Assembly: GCA_002633005.1 (NCBI GenBank)
Contig: NMRA01000077.1
Location: 796,161 to 860,160 of the forward strand
Source: Phoronis australis
Lineage: Eukaryota > Phoronida > Phoronidae
Direction of reading: 5' to 3'
DNA length: 64,000 nt
Position 1 is the first letter of the stretch; each line of letters opens with the position of its first letter. The translations under genes and the position numbers were made by a program. The notes under the pieces were generated by a model. That model saw only the letters and a program-made list of their open reading frames with translations. It did no database searches and had not been told where the DNA came from. Positions 23,001 through 38,000 of the stretch are shown piece after piece.

Positions 23001-26000
23001 AATCAGAGACTGCACATACCTTTCAATCCACCTATCTACCTGTGGATTTTTCAACATTTCAGGACGTTTAGCGTTGACCACAGCGAGTGTCGCCGATTGA
23101 ACATCACCCGTGATGTCAACGTATGTTTGAAGCAGGTCAATGCCCTCGTTTGAGATACCTAGGGAAAAGGGAAAGGTCATTTCCTGGTCCTGCGTGTACC
23201 ATAACTCTGTTTCTTAAGGAAACTAAAGAGCGGATAACCCAATCCCTGTTTAGCATGTACAACGTGTTGTAAATTTCTTATTTGAAAAACACATATTTCA
23301 AGTTCTAAGGAACTAAACCAGTTATTTCATGACTAACCTTTCAAAGTACACATGAATCACACATGACAAAATTTTCATTTAGATCCATACAACAAACAAA
23401 CAAAAAACAAACAAAAGGTAATTTCTGCATAATTGTAAATAGTTCAGCAAAGAGATAACCCAAAGTTATTTAAAATTTATATGAATTTATATCACTCACA
23501 CATCACTCAAGTGTAACATACATGTCATCAAAAGATACACACAGTGACATATTTTGTGATGAATACATTTTAGAGCCTATTAAGCAACAAATATTAAACA
23601 AACAAAACGGTGTTCAATGAGTGCATGCTAAAGAGTAGGTTGACTTGCTCTCGTCTAAACTTGGTGATTTTGACCTAATCAAAAATGTCGCAGTATGGGG
23701 GCGGTATCATTTTTTTGGCGAACGGAGGGACCTAATACGAATTAATTAGAAATTTTAATTATTTTCCACCAAGATTGGTGAGTTTAGACCAGTACAACAG
23801 GGATTGATTTAAAACAAAGTAAAAAAAAAAAATAATAATAAAAAATAGCTAACCAGTGAGAAGCATTCCATCAAGGTTTCCAGAGTCAATCATTTCCTTA
23901 CACAACTTGTCTAAGAACTCCAGTAACTGCAACAGCAAGTCATATAATTAGTTACTGCAACAGCAAGTCATAACTCCAGTAACTGCAACAGCAAGTCATA
24001 TAATTAGTAACTGCAACAGCAAGTCATAACTCCAGTAACTGCAACAGCAAGTCATATAATTAGTAACTGCAACAGCAAGTCATATAATTAGTAACTGCAA
24101 CAGCAAGTCATATAATTAGTAACTGCAACAGCAAGTCATATAATTAGTACCTGCAACAGCAAGTCATATAATTAGTAACTGCAACAGCAAGTCATATAAT
24201 TAAACATTTAAACAAAATTATGTGCACAGTGGTTTGAAAACACTGATATATTTCCTCAAAGTTTCATCAAGGTTATAGCAAAAATATGGAAAACAGACAA
24301 AAATAACATTGAGTTATATTTGAAAATAAACTGAAGACGTTAGCTTCGAAATTTTGGTGATTTTCGATGAGAAGAAATATCAACAATTTTTGAAAACTAC
24401 TGTACGGCAATGAAGTTCTGCCTTGAGAGATAAACAGTTAAAGTTAGTTACAGAGTTAACATACCAGGGTAATCATAAAATTGCTATTTGATAATGAAGT
24501 GCCAACAAAAGAGAACCTCTCGTCCACACCCCCATTTCAGTTGACATGAATAATTTATCAGGTTGATGATAACCATCATTAGTCTAATCACCATTTACAT
24601 CATCACAGCTCTATTAATTACGTATTATTGCTTAGCAATAAGAAATCATATAAAGCATCTTGACTGATGATAAATATTGTGTGAAAAATATCTTATCAAC
24701 CATTTTTATGTTATGTCAAACCATTCATATAAATTCACAGAAATCAATAAGAGTTCACACAAAGCAACTTCTATAAAATAATGATAAAATATGATCAATT
24801 AAATTTGGTTGTATACATGTATTCATAATGTAGGTGATACCAACTACAGCCTGTATACATGTAAACATAATGTAGGTGATACCAACTACAGCCTGTATAC
24901 ATGTATGCATAATGCTTGCGCAGGTAATACCAAATACTGCCTGTATACATGACATGTTTGCATGTATACATAATGTTTGTGCAGGTGATACCAACTACAG
25001 CCTGGAAGTTACCATTGGAGGTGGTCGAAAGTGATGTTCTACGCACAACAATAATGATGTAATTAACAATAACCACATTCTTATGTATCAGGGAGACATG
25101 AAATTTGATGAATACAGCATGTCTGCCTGCAAACCTTAAAGGGGGACTTCTCGTTTTTACAGTACAAACTTGAAAATCACAGACTAGACTCTGAGAAACC
25201 AGTTACCTAAATTATTTTAAAAGAAACAAGAAAAATAATAATTACAGACAGTATTGTGACTGTTGGATGTGGAGCATTTAGATTCAAGTGCCTGTGGAAA
25301 CTACCCCATACCACGGTATACAAAAATTTGATGCAGTTTGCATGTACATGAGCAACCTGGCAAATTATTTACATTTTTGGCTGCGAGTACAGTAAAAACT
25401 GTCCAGTTTGGGATGGTCTCTTAAATTTGGGGACAATGATATCCAAACCAAAATTGAATTTTCTTGATTTCAATGATTGGGAGACAGGTGATTTTGGCGT
25501 TAATGTTTCGCAAATATGAGAAAAAGTATTTTGTAGATCAATAGAGTCAGAAATTTGTGAAACTAGCTGCTGAGGCATCCCAATAGTGTGTAACATGGAG
25601 GTGAATGATTGTTTGTTGTTGATCACAATTCTTGAATCTGGAACAGCCAACATTGCCTATTTCTAAGCCTTGGTACAAGCTCTGACCATGAGCATAATGA
25701 TTCTTTTTTAACAATGTCCCAAACTGGAGTTTTTACCATAAGAACGTAAAGTAGTATTGACTTGGCATCTTAAAAAGTCATAAAAGTTATGGCATGCCTT
25801 AGAGTCACTGAGATAACGATGGCATACCTTAGAGTCACTGAGATAACGATGGCATACCTTAGAGTCACTGAGATAACGACAGGCAAACGCCACTCGATCT
25901 TGTATCATCATACCACATTCACTCTAAAACAAACACAGAATTCTAATTTTAGACAATTATCAGTGGAGGCATTAAATTGTCACCAAATGCATAGTAATAT

Positions 26001-29000
26001 GAATATGAATATGAGAGTAGTAATCAGCTGCGTCTGAGAATATCAGTTGTATTTTGACATGCAATGGACATTACCACCAGTAGTATTTTGACATGCAATG
26101 GACATTACCACCAGAAAGCTTAACACAACATAGTAGACTAAATTGTTCATTGACAAGCTGCACTTTACCTCTGTTTAGTTATTAATGTTGAATTCTTAAC
26201 TGAAGTGCTTTGGGGTTTAAACATTACCACAGCCAAATTGTTTTGAATTGTTGTCAAATCATTTTTCGACTCTGTAATTTTATGGTTGGCCAACCCCAAT
26301 AAACTATGAAGCGTGTTATAGAGTTGCTGACAGTTTCAACGTTCTTTATTGCTAACAGAAAGAAATAAAATGGTACCATGGTAAGGAATAACATGAGACC
26401 GATTTTATTAGTCAAAGAGTAAAAGGTCTAATTTTCTACTAGCTAAACAGAGTGAAACGCAGTAAAATTCAAGTTACTGAAAATGATACTTGTATTATGA
26501 ACTTATTAAGAGCTGAATGTGTATTGTGATATTCAGGAAAAGTAGGAACTGTGAGAAAAAGTAGGAACAAGAGCAGACGTTCATGAGTAGTTTCCATCGA
26601 CACTTACCAATGATATTCACCTCATGTCACAGGCAGCACTTACCATCAGTTGGAGAGCCAGCAAGATTTTATTCACTTTTAAGGGCAAAAGGTTTGACTG
26701 CATAATTCTATTGTACATCACATACCATTGAAGGAAAGGGGCGTCTCAAGTTGCACAATCCTGGGATTTTGTTCCAACAGGACCCAAAAATTTATTTAAT
26801 TAAAATTTTGAGAACAAGTTTATTTCATTCAAATCACCACTCAAACTAAAATGATTCACCTTAAGACACGAAGATGCCTTTTCTTCAATGGTAAGTGATT
26901 TACAGAAGAATTACGCACTCAAACCTTTTAAACTCAAAAGTGCGAATAAAGTTCTTCTGGGTATCCAATTACATAGTATTAGATAGCATCGCTTGTGCTT
27001 GAGGAAGTCATTCATTTGCTGCTCCTGATAATCTAAAAGGACTAATCACTACTACAAAAACCTAACTTAGACGGAAATTTTAGAACACTGAGAAAAAAAG
27101 TAGGAAAAAATAGGAAAAAGTTGGAAATATTGTGAATTTCAGAAAAAAGTACTAGGGAAATTAGGAACGTTTGAAAGCCTGCAGCTAACAGTACAGAGCT
27201 CCAACAATTAACATACACAACTCAATGGTGGCATATTAACAGATTGTGAGATAGAGAAACAGTATAAAAAAACATAAACATGGGCGGCGCAACATAGGGG
27301 GCTGTTGTCAGTGCTACGCCGCACATGGTCTATGGGCGGTGCACCACAGGGGGTCTGAGGGGGCTTTAGCCCCCCACTTTGTTCAGTCCTGCGCCACCCA
27401 TAATACAGACAGGCTTGTGTGAAGAGATTTACAGGGCAGTAGCACTACATAGTCACACTTAGACAGGCTTGTGTGAAGAGATTTACAGGGCAGTAGCACT
27501 ACATAGTCACACTTAGACAGGCTTGTGTGAAGATTTACAGGGCAGTAGCACTACATAGTCACACTTAGATACACATGAATCAATGTTTTGAACAGAGCAA
27601 ACAAACTACTATCAAAAACACATTATATTGGAACTCGTGATGTTCACATCACAAGTCACCATTGAACAATTTGCCATCATTCAGCTGAGCATCCACACCC
27701 AGCCTTGTGACAAATATGGCGCAAGAAAGATTAGACATCCCCGTGTGTAATTGAAGAAGCATGTAGTTGGTAATTACTTCTGCCTCATCTACATGCACAC
27801 TACAACTTGCCAAGTTATCTTAGAACAAGTCACTAAACTTTGATAATGTGGGGGAATGTGTCACTGTGAAGTTGCCCCAGACAAAACAGCATCTACACTG
27901 CTGCTACATCTAGCGACATATCCAGGGCAATTTGAAGACATTTGGATAGCACTTCAGCTGCGAGAAAAACTTACAATCACGTCAATGAAATCGTCATTAT
28001 CACAGGTTAGGAAGCAGAACATTGAGTTCAGGTAGGGCTGGCACAGCTGTGTTCGTAGCTCACTGCACGAATCCCGCCACAGGGTATGGCTGTGATCAGA
28101 GAAGCCAGACAGCGCCATGGCAACAACATTCAGGTTGACAGCACCCTCTACAGTACAAATGTGAAACTATGTTAAATGTGATCATCTGCCATTCAGGACA
28201 ACAATGAAGGTGGCCTGATACCATTTCGGGCACATCAGGCATGAGGCATGTGCGGACTGCAAGATACAATCCTTAACAAATTAGTGAAACTCGAAAAAGT
28301 TCTTCATGAAAGAATTCTTAAGGCTACCTCAAACTTTATTAAGTGGACTCCATTCTAACTTGTATATAAAAAACTGGGCTTTGTCAACTAGTAAAAGTTT
28401 TATTTTCTGAAAGAAAAAAAGATCAGGGAATATAACACTAAGTTTTACATTTATGTTTGTCAGAGATTGGCTGTGGGTTTGTTTAAAAGGTAGCTATGCT
28501 TTGAGATTGTGCGTAGGTGGAGAGAGAATGATTATATCCAGCAATTAATTTATTATATAACAACAACTAATTAGACAAGTGAAACCTGTTGTTAATTATG
28601 TAATTAACTACAAAGAAGAGTAACTACGCAAGCACCCTCTATAAAGATTACTTCAATCAATCAAATTAATCAAATGTTTTATCTGCTATCCAAGCTGTAG
28701 GACTCTGCACTTGTTGGATGAATGTCTTGTTGGTGAATCTTCAAACTACACACACTGTATAGCGACTGTGTACTTGCTGGCCACAGTCTCTGGTGACGCA
28801 ACACTTCAGGCAGTATCTTATTACCCACAATGCAAGTGACAAGCTTTTAGTTAACTTCCTGTTTGTTAACCCTTGCCCTTGCAAAGATCCTCTTTAGAAT
28901 CTTCCACGAGATGGCTCTGTAGTACAATTTCTTCTGTACACTGTAGCAAGTCTTCTAGCTGCAACTACTCAATCCCATCCGAGGATTTTGCAAATTTCAA

Positions 29001-32000
29001 CCCAAATTATAATAATGTACTTATTTAACGATTGGCTAATATAAACCACGATTTGCTCTCAGAAATTTATAGAATCTCTAGAGTGCTTTGACCCCAGAAC
29101 CCAAAGTTGTAAACACCATCTAAAATAGATTTTGATGTTAAAATACATGTCAACAAGTTTGACCCCATGATTTAAAAGTACAAAAAATGTACAAATTTTG
29201 GGAAACTTAAAATGGAACTATCTGTACTAAATACTTATCAATATTTATTCTGATATAGTTTCGTTATTGTCATTACGTTAAACATCTTTTTTTAAGTCAA
29301 AATTTCATTTTTAAGAAAAGTACATTCATAGCATCATAACCCCTCCAGTTACCTAAAAAAGCCTTTTAGGAATTTTCGATTAGTCTTCTAGTTTGGTTTC
29401 TATGACAAATCAACTCGCAAAACGAAAGGTATTTAATTGTAAAAAATAGCAGTCGTAGTATTCATCTTTGATACTTTATGCAAAAACTAGGCCTTTATAT
29501 TGAAAATCCTAAAAGCGTTTTTGAGATTGACGAATAAATATTAAGTTTGCAAAGTTTCAGTGTAATCCACCGACCCATTTTCGAGAACTCGTGCTACAAT
29601 TAAGTTGATTTGACGAAGCTGAGAAAAAGCCAGTTAAGTTTTCGGGTAATAATTCGGTCACTATAACCTACACACCCCTGAGTCACTATAACCTATACAC
29701 CCCTGAGTCACTATAACCTCTACACTCCTGAGTCAATATAACCTCTACACCCCTGAGACGAAATGGTGTCGGTGGTTAAAGCACGTTGTGAGCATGAGAT
29801 CAAAACATGCACACTGTTAAATTATCTATCAAATTAAGGAATTTGGGTGAGGATTTATCTCTTTTCACAACTTGCTGTGTTTGTGAACACAAAGTCACAG
29901 AGGCATTAGGCGACTCGTAACATTCGTTCTCAACAGTTGTATGCAAGCAGACACCCAACTTCTTCAGGATCAAAACTACATTTTGTCTTTGATTTCCCCG
30001 GCACCTTTCTATCATACGTACACGTTGTTGGCTCAGTAGTATGGCGACTTGCTGAATGAAAGGACTGAGGAGAGATATGATCTGTGTGACAGCGTAAGCT
30101 TTGACTTCAGATAAGTAGTAAACAAATTTTAACATTGTTGCACTATTACAAGGTGATTCTGCTGAATCTATTTTCTCGCTACACGGTATATATTTCGTAT
30201 CTGAAGTCCCCCAAAGAATGAACAAAGGGTATTTTACTACACATATGTGAAATATTGTAAAAATGGCCAATTTTTGGGAATAAGGTTTGAGATATCCTTA
30301 AGGGTGCAAAGAGCATTATATGAAGAACTCGTTAAAAAAAATGAGACATTAAACAAAGAAATGGCATTCATAGACTTTTACAAACTAATTTGGAAGTGAT
30401 GATAGCTGATTATTGCTCACAAACTCTTCATGATTGTGATAAAACACGTAGAAAGTCTTTTTTATTTAAAAATTCCAACCAACCATACCTGGGTCATCTC
30501 TCTGCCTTTTCTTAGCACCTTCCTTCAAAACTTTCAAAGCCAGAGGTATCTTCAGGTTAAACACAGCCAGTGTGGCAGCCCGCTCGTATAAACCAAGGTC
30601 AACCATTCTGCACAAAAAATTGATAATGCAATCATTTTGTAAGAAGAGGCAATGAGTTTGTTCAACACAGACATAATTGTACTGTATACATAATTGTACC
30701 GTATACATTATTGTACTGTATACATAATTGTACCGTATACATTATTGTACTGCGCTGGTAATCAAGTTAGCGGCAGTAAACATTTCTGGTGGAGCATTCA
30801 GTCCACAGTAACACATGTAACTCACTGCATTATAACAATCAAAGCATAATGATTCCATGTCAAAACACAAATACAGCAAGAGCAGCAAGGAGCGTTAATT
30901 TAAACTTCTTTAAAAGACTGGATGACCACTTCAGTGAATACACTGATTTTCAAGTGCGCCCACAAATGCACCACAAACGGTGTGCTTCTAGGGGTGTTTA
31001 TTTGTATCATAAAAATGGCCACTAGATGGCGCAAAATATGTCCAATCCATCCAAAATAGGGAACACGCTATAATTTTTCCATAGAAAGCTATGTAAGAAA
31101 TTTCATAAAAATCTGCTGAGGAACTTCAGCAAAACAAAGGAAAACGGAAAAAAATGAAATTGCCACAAGGTGCACACCGTTTGTCGTATCTGTCTGAAAG
31201 TCGTCGCCGTCTGTTGTTAACTTCATACAAATACACTTATAAAATTTAATAAAGCTTCTGCAGTGGGTTTAGAACATACAGCTATGGGCGCTTAACAAAA
31301 CTGCCACTAGGAGGTGCCAAAGTAGTCGAAGTCATCGTCAACTGTCCTCTTTACACTGAGAACATATACGCCAACTTTCAAACTAATCCTTAGAATGGCT
31401 TGGTTCAACTTGATAGAAGAGTGGATGCCCAAAAACAGACTTGAAAACAGCAAAAATGGCCACTAGGTGGCGCAAAACACCTCAAATAAGTCCAAAAACA
31501 GAAAGATAGCGTCATTTCACTAATAGATGCCTACTTCCCAAATTTTATGACAATCCGTTAAGGACCTTTGAAGATACAGTAAACACAAAAAATAAAATTG
31601 CCACTAGGAGGCACACTGATAGTCAGATCTGTCCAAAAGTTGTCATCCTCCATTGCCAACTTCATATAAATACACTTGGCTAAATTAAGTAAAGATCCTA
31701 CAGAAGGTTAAAGGGATACAGCCATGGGCGCAAAGCAAAACAAAACTCCCACTAGGAGGCGCCACAGTAGTCGAAGTTGTCAGGAAATCATCGTCAGCTG
31801 TCCTCTTCAAAGTAAGAACATACAAGCAAATTTTCACAATCATCCTTAGAGCGGTTTGGTTGATAGAGGGGCAGGTGCCAAAACAGTAAAAAAACAGTAA
31901 AAATGGCCACTAGGTGGCAAAAAATACCTCAAATCCATCCGAAAACAGGAGTATGCATCATCTCACTAATAGATGGCTATTTGCCAAAGTTTATGAAAAT

Positions 32001-35000
32001 CCGTTGAAGACCTTTGATGATACAGAGGTAAGCGTAAAAAACTAAAATTGCCACTAGGGGGCACACTGGTAGTCTGATCCGTCCGAAAGTTTGCTCATGC
32101 CGTCCCATCCATGAATGGAACACATGTGGAAAATTTCATGATACGTCAAAGGGTTTTGGAGATAGAGCAGCGGACGCCAGACGAACGGCGCACGGACGTG
32201 GATAACGGCACAATGGATCCACATATAAATATAACAAAGATGGCACTGATTATCAGCCAAGTAGTTACACTTTCTACACAAAACTAAAGTTCTCAAATTA
32301 AGTACATAACTGTTTCTCAGGAATTGCTGAATTTCAAGAATTATTGCACTTACAGATATTTTCCTAAATGTTTTAATTGAAGAATTATTTGACAAAGTTT
32401 TGCTGATGGTGACCACGTAAAACTAATAGACTGGCTATTTTGTGCAGCTCTTTTCATTATACATCACTGTCGGACAAAAGATTGTAAAACATTTATGCAC
32501 GGAAAATTGTACCATTTCCCTTACAAGAGTGATAAATGACACCTACTTATTCATCATGCTGTCAAAACTGCCATCTTCTGAAGAGCCCCAGTTACACATG
32601 GCCAGCGCTTTCAATCTGTCAAGCAAAGTCTGTTTTAACTCCACAGATATACAAGACATCACAACGGATCACTTTATACAGAACACGAAATATGAATGAA
32701 AGGCACTGGAATATACCTCTACTGTGTGACTACAGTTTAAGGACAAATATTTTGACGGGCTGGAACCAATGCCTCACGTCATATATTACTAGCTGATTGA
32801 GACACAAGTCCAAACAACGGAAGCCTGGAGGTCAAGATATGAAGTGCTGAAAACATCGGAAAACAATTGGTCAACAAAGGACATAACCCAGGGTTATGTT
32901 CACTGGCGCTAGCATCAAGGCTCGGATCTAAAGGGCAATAACAGAAGAAATGCAACCACCCACTAGCTTAGTCCCACGTCAGACAACCCTGAACAAAATC
33001 ATGGATCCCTAGCTGCAGTATCTAGCAAGTTTGGTGAGATCATGCAAAATCACGTGGGACCTTGCGTTTAATGACCATACCCACATATCTCCATTTACTT
33101 CATAAGCCAACACTAGCGTGTAATACTATTATCTCACTTATATCTGGTCAGTTATCTCCACATGTAACCATATGTAGTATTTTTAGACAAAAACAAGAAT
33201 GACATCTTGTAACACTGGACATCAAAAGCAATGTCAAGTGATTATTTCTACTTTTGATATTAAACTGGGCTTCATTTCCTCTGCTTCCCTTTCTTGTACG
33301 TAGTCTCCAAACCAAACTATTTTTGTGCTGACTCATGAAATGTTATCGATTTCCAAGACCTGCTATTTTGCAATTCCTGGTGAGCAGCAATTGAGCGTAA
33401 ACTAACAAAATGGCTGCCACTGAAAGTGATTGCGCAACTATGACTAAACATTGAATAGTGACAGAAGATAGCATAGGGAATAGATAAGCCAATTTTGGCC
33501 CAACTCTTGTGCAAGCAAAGGTTTCTGTCTTCAAGTGTCTCATAAAAAAATAACCATACCACAGTTGCGTTGACCTACTCACAAACGTACTCACCTGTTG
33601 TCTGACTTATAACACCTGTAAGGGCGGGACTTCTGTCCATACAACTCGTGGCTACATCTTTCATCTTTACTACTGGTCATTTCATTGGTCAGTAGTGACC
33701 GCACACCATCAGTACATGACCACACCTTGTTCTGAGCATGTAAAGTTTTCATCAGTAACACTGCTAAGGAAGCACAGAGATTCATTCTGAGTGACCGTAC
33801 AAGTAATGTTAAAATAAATAATATGTCATGATATACCTAGCACAGAGGTACAAGTAATGTTAAAACAAATAATATGTCATGATATACCTAGCACAGAGGT
33901 ACAGAAAACTCGAGCAGATGCAAAATTCTTGACGTTCTTATATTGTATAAACTGTGATTTTTAGTTGAAAATAAGACACTAAATAAGTGATTTGTTGTTG
34001 TGAAGGTTTGTATCAGGAAAATTGAACTGTGTCAGGTGAGTTGGCAAAAACTAATGGTGATCAAATTTTACAACAAGAGCAATGCAGAGACTTGAAATGC
34101 GCCCACAAATGCACTGCAAACGGTGTGCTTCTAGGGGTGTTCAGGTGTGTCATAAAAATAGTCACTAGATGGTGCAAAAAATGTTGAATACATCCAAAAT
34201 GAGAACACGTCTTTAATACATATTGACTGGATGGAAAAATGATCAGAGATGCAGACAAGAGCAACGAGCCCATGAATGCACTGCAGAGAGTGTGGTTCTA
34301 TCATTGTTTATTTGGTATAATAAAAATGGTCACTAGACGATGCAAAATAAATCGAATCCACCCGAAAACGGGAACATGCCATCAATTTTTAATAGAAAAC
34401 TGTTTATACATTGAATTTAATAAAAATCCGTAAAGGAACTTCAAACAAACAGAGGAACACGGAAAAAAATGAAATTGCCACTAGGGGGCACAGCATTCAT
34501 CAGATACATCTGAAAGTCGTCCTCGTCCGTTGTCAATTTCATATGAATACATTCGCTAAATTTAATTAAACATCCTGCAGAGTGTTTAGGAGATATAGCT
34601 ATGGGCGCAAAAAAAAACAAAACTGCCACTAGGAGGCAACACAGTAGTCGAAGTCGTCGGAAAATCGTCAGCCCTCCTCTTCACATTAGGAACATACATG
34701 GCAATTTCCACAATCATCCTTTGAGTGGTTTGGTTGACAGAGGAGCAAATGCCGAAAAACAGACTCGAAAGCAGTAATAATCACTTGGAGGCCCAAAATA
34801 CCTCAAATTCAGCCGAAGCCCAGAGGATAGCGTCACCTCACTAAAAGATGCCTATTTGCTAAATTTCATGAAAATCCGTTGAGAACCTTTGAAGATAAAA
34901 CTGAGGTAAATGTAAAAAACAAAAAAATGCCACTAGGGGGCACACCAATAGTCCGATCCATTCGAAAGTCGTCGTATTCTGCTTTCAACTTCATATAAAT

Positions 35001-38000
35001 ACACCAGTAAAATTCAATAAAGTTCCTGTAGAGCATTTAGGACATACAGCCATGGGCGGAAAAACAAAACAAAACTGACACTAGGAGGTGCCACAGTAGT
35101 CGAAGTTGTTGGAAAATCATCAGTCACCCTCTTCACAGTAACAACATACATGCCAATTTTCAAAATCATCCCTAGAGCAGTTTGATTGCTAGAAGGTCGG
35201 ACGCCAAAAACCAGACTTGAAAACAGTACGGCAATATGCGACCACATGTAAATATATGGGCACATAAAAATTCATCTGACAGTATATTCCAATGAAAGTT
35301 TGAATATTTCTGAGATTAAACGAAATCAGTGCAACTATCACCAGCACAAATTAGACGTTGAACCAAAAAGGATATATTTGAACCAGGACCACATATTCAC
35401 TAGATGGCGCTCATTCTGGACATGTTCGATGCAGCTGTCAAAGTTCCCCTGAAAGCAGATTAAAAGATCAGTACAAATGTTATTACTAAGCCAAGTTCAA
35501 AGCATGTGACAATAGTGAAGAGTTATTTCCAGTACACAAAAGCCTCACAAATGTAGAGCTGTTGTTTTAGGATTATGTAGAACCTTATTGAAAAGTAGAC
35601 TTTGACTTTTAACACATGAATGTGTTATTAATTGGGCTGTGCGACCATCTTTTTAGGAAAATTTAACAAAGGAGAGTGGCTAATTCATAGCGAAAAAACA
35701 GTATCAATAACATGATCACATTTCATTTAAAAAAGGTTTAAGCTGAAATTTCACAAACATTACTAGTTTTCTAAAATATCATTTTCTTTTCATTTTATGC
35801 AACTTTTTGACTTTTTTTTTCATAAAACCATGTCATACCTTTTTGACAGTTCCTCATGCAAAAGCGGAAAATTTTGAAAACTATTCCTAACAGCATTTTG
35901 GAGATTGACTGCTGTCTAAAATATGTCACACTGAATGACAAACCTGAATGCCATAGTTCTTCAGAGCTCTCTGTTGCATTTTACTAGCTATATCCTCTTG
36001 CATAGGATCAGCACCCTCTTGACCTTTGCACTGCAGTATAGACCGTCCACACGTCCACGTTAGGGTGAACTCAGATGACCAGTTCTGGTAAGAAACAAAT
36101 AATGTTTAGGTCACTTGATCAGGTGAAGCTGCACATCCCAAGGTATACGTAGCAACTGCCTGATAATTTTGTTCAGGCTACTATAAACATGATACTAGCA
36201 TTGCACTTGTGTTTTACAACTTCTTGACTTCAGAGCTATGTAATACCAAACAGTGATATTTTTCACATTTAAGGAATGAAAAAATCACACCAATCGACAT
36301 ATTTAAGTATGCACTTACAACACATATTCTCTCAAACACTTTGACATCTTTAACTAAACCAGAGGGGGTGATGGTCAGCATTCTGTTCTCGTCTTGAGGG
36401 TGCCACGCAAATGATGAGACCACATGATTACCCGAGGCTGTTAACAACAACGTTTATGACAGTTAAGAGACAGTGCTTTGAGAAAGATTGATTAACAGTA
36501 AGAGGTTTTTAATGGGCAACTTGACAGTCACTTGGCAGCCCTTTGTCCAATGAATGCCCATGCCCAGTTGTTTCCTTCTAACAATTTACTCAGATGTTAT
36601 ACAGAAGTAGCGTCCTTCAGTAACACAATCTAGTGAATATCAAGTGTCAGATTTTGGTAAAAGGTCCAAGTGTAAGACAAACTCATTCGAAAGTTGAGAA
36701 CGAAAAATGCAGCTTTGAAGACATTAACCCCCAGAGCAAATGCAGGTTCGAAGACATTAACCCCCAGAGCAAATGCAGGTTTGAAGACATTAACCCTCAG
36801 AGCAATTGATTCAAGGTATTTCACCTATGGCACTGCTGTCATTTTTCAAATCCATTGTACAACTGTTGACAGATTGTTAACATGCAGTGACATCACAGAG
36901 AAATTGAGGATGTGCAACCTGATTGATAATATTGTGTTTTAGGTATCTTAAGAATCTTTCATAAAAATTAATACTAATCTTTGTATTGATGCATTTTGGG
37001 ACACACTTTCATTATCTTACTTTGAGTGTTGGCAGCTTAGTTGCATCAAAAGCATGTTGCAGTCAAGCCATGCTTTGGTGGTGCACTCAAGTGACAAGTT
37101 GCTGCATTTCAACATGTTTACACAACACCAAGTTATATGTGACGTAATTGTCAGTTTACGTACCGACAATCCTCCCAAAATGCATTTGAAAAATGCCAGC
37201 AGCAACGTGGATGAAATGCCCCCAATGAAAACACACCATGAAGCATGCTGGCACAGCTTCAATAAAAAGACTGCAAATGACAACGTACACTGGACTGTCC
37301 TGGTAATGACAGTTGGTTCGATTTCATCGGAACCCATGTTAGTGTGTTGGACATCAAATAGTTGAACAACACCACTGTCTCTTGACAGAGTTCCCAGCAG
37401 GCCACTACGGGTAGGGCACCAACTGAGGAGGGCAAGGGGGCGAGGCTGATGGACTGTCATCAGGGGCTTCTCAAAGTTACGCACATCCCAGATAGAAACC
37501 TGATTCTGTAAAGACAGGAAAGAAACTTTTTTCTTTTTTAAACAACAAATCTCAAGGAAATGTAAAAGAGCCAGAAGTGCAGACAAGAAAAATACAGGGT
37601 GTTTCAAAACCATATCATGTAGAAATTGAAGCTATATTTCTGCATCAGGTCCATACATTCAAACACCTGGTACAGCAACAGAACATTAAGTAGTACAAAT
37701 GCTAACACCAATCAGACACATCTCAGTACTTGAATAACTGACACAGCACAGTTCTGTAAATACTGAGTTATGAATGTTTAGCACCAAACCACCGTGGTCT
37801 TTCAGGTATCAAGCACATATTCTGAGAAGAGATTGGCCAACAATAGGGCCGTCCTGGACTGGCCAATAATAGGGCCGTCCTGTATTAGATGGCAACAGAA
37901 CTATCCTTTGTCGCGGAGATTGGAAAGCGTGACCTCGTTTTGGAAATCAGGCACATTTTGCTTCTCTCATTGATGTCAGGGAGGCAAAGAATCTCAGATC

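Noticed and set aside
23921-24201. CRISPR-like array
   Set aside because: Direct repeats are contiguous without unique spacers, and the genome is animal.
24755-25076. Repeated protein motif ([10 protein letters not shown] type)
   Set aside because: It is the translated 24.8-kb minisatellite within a MIOS intron.
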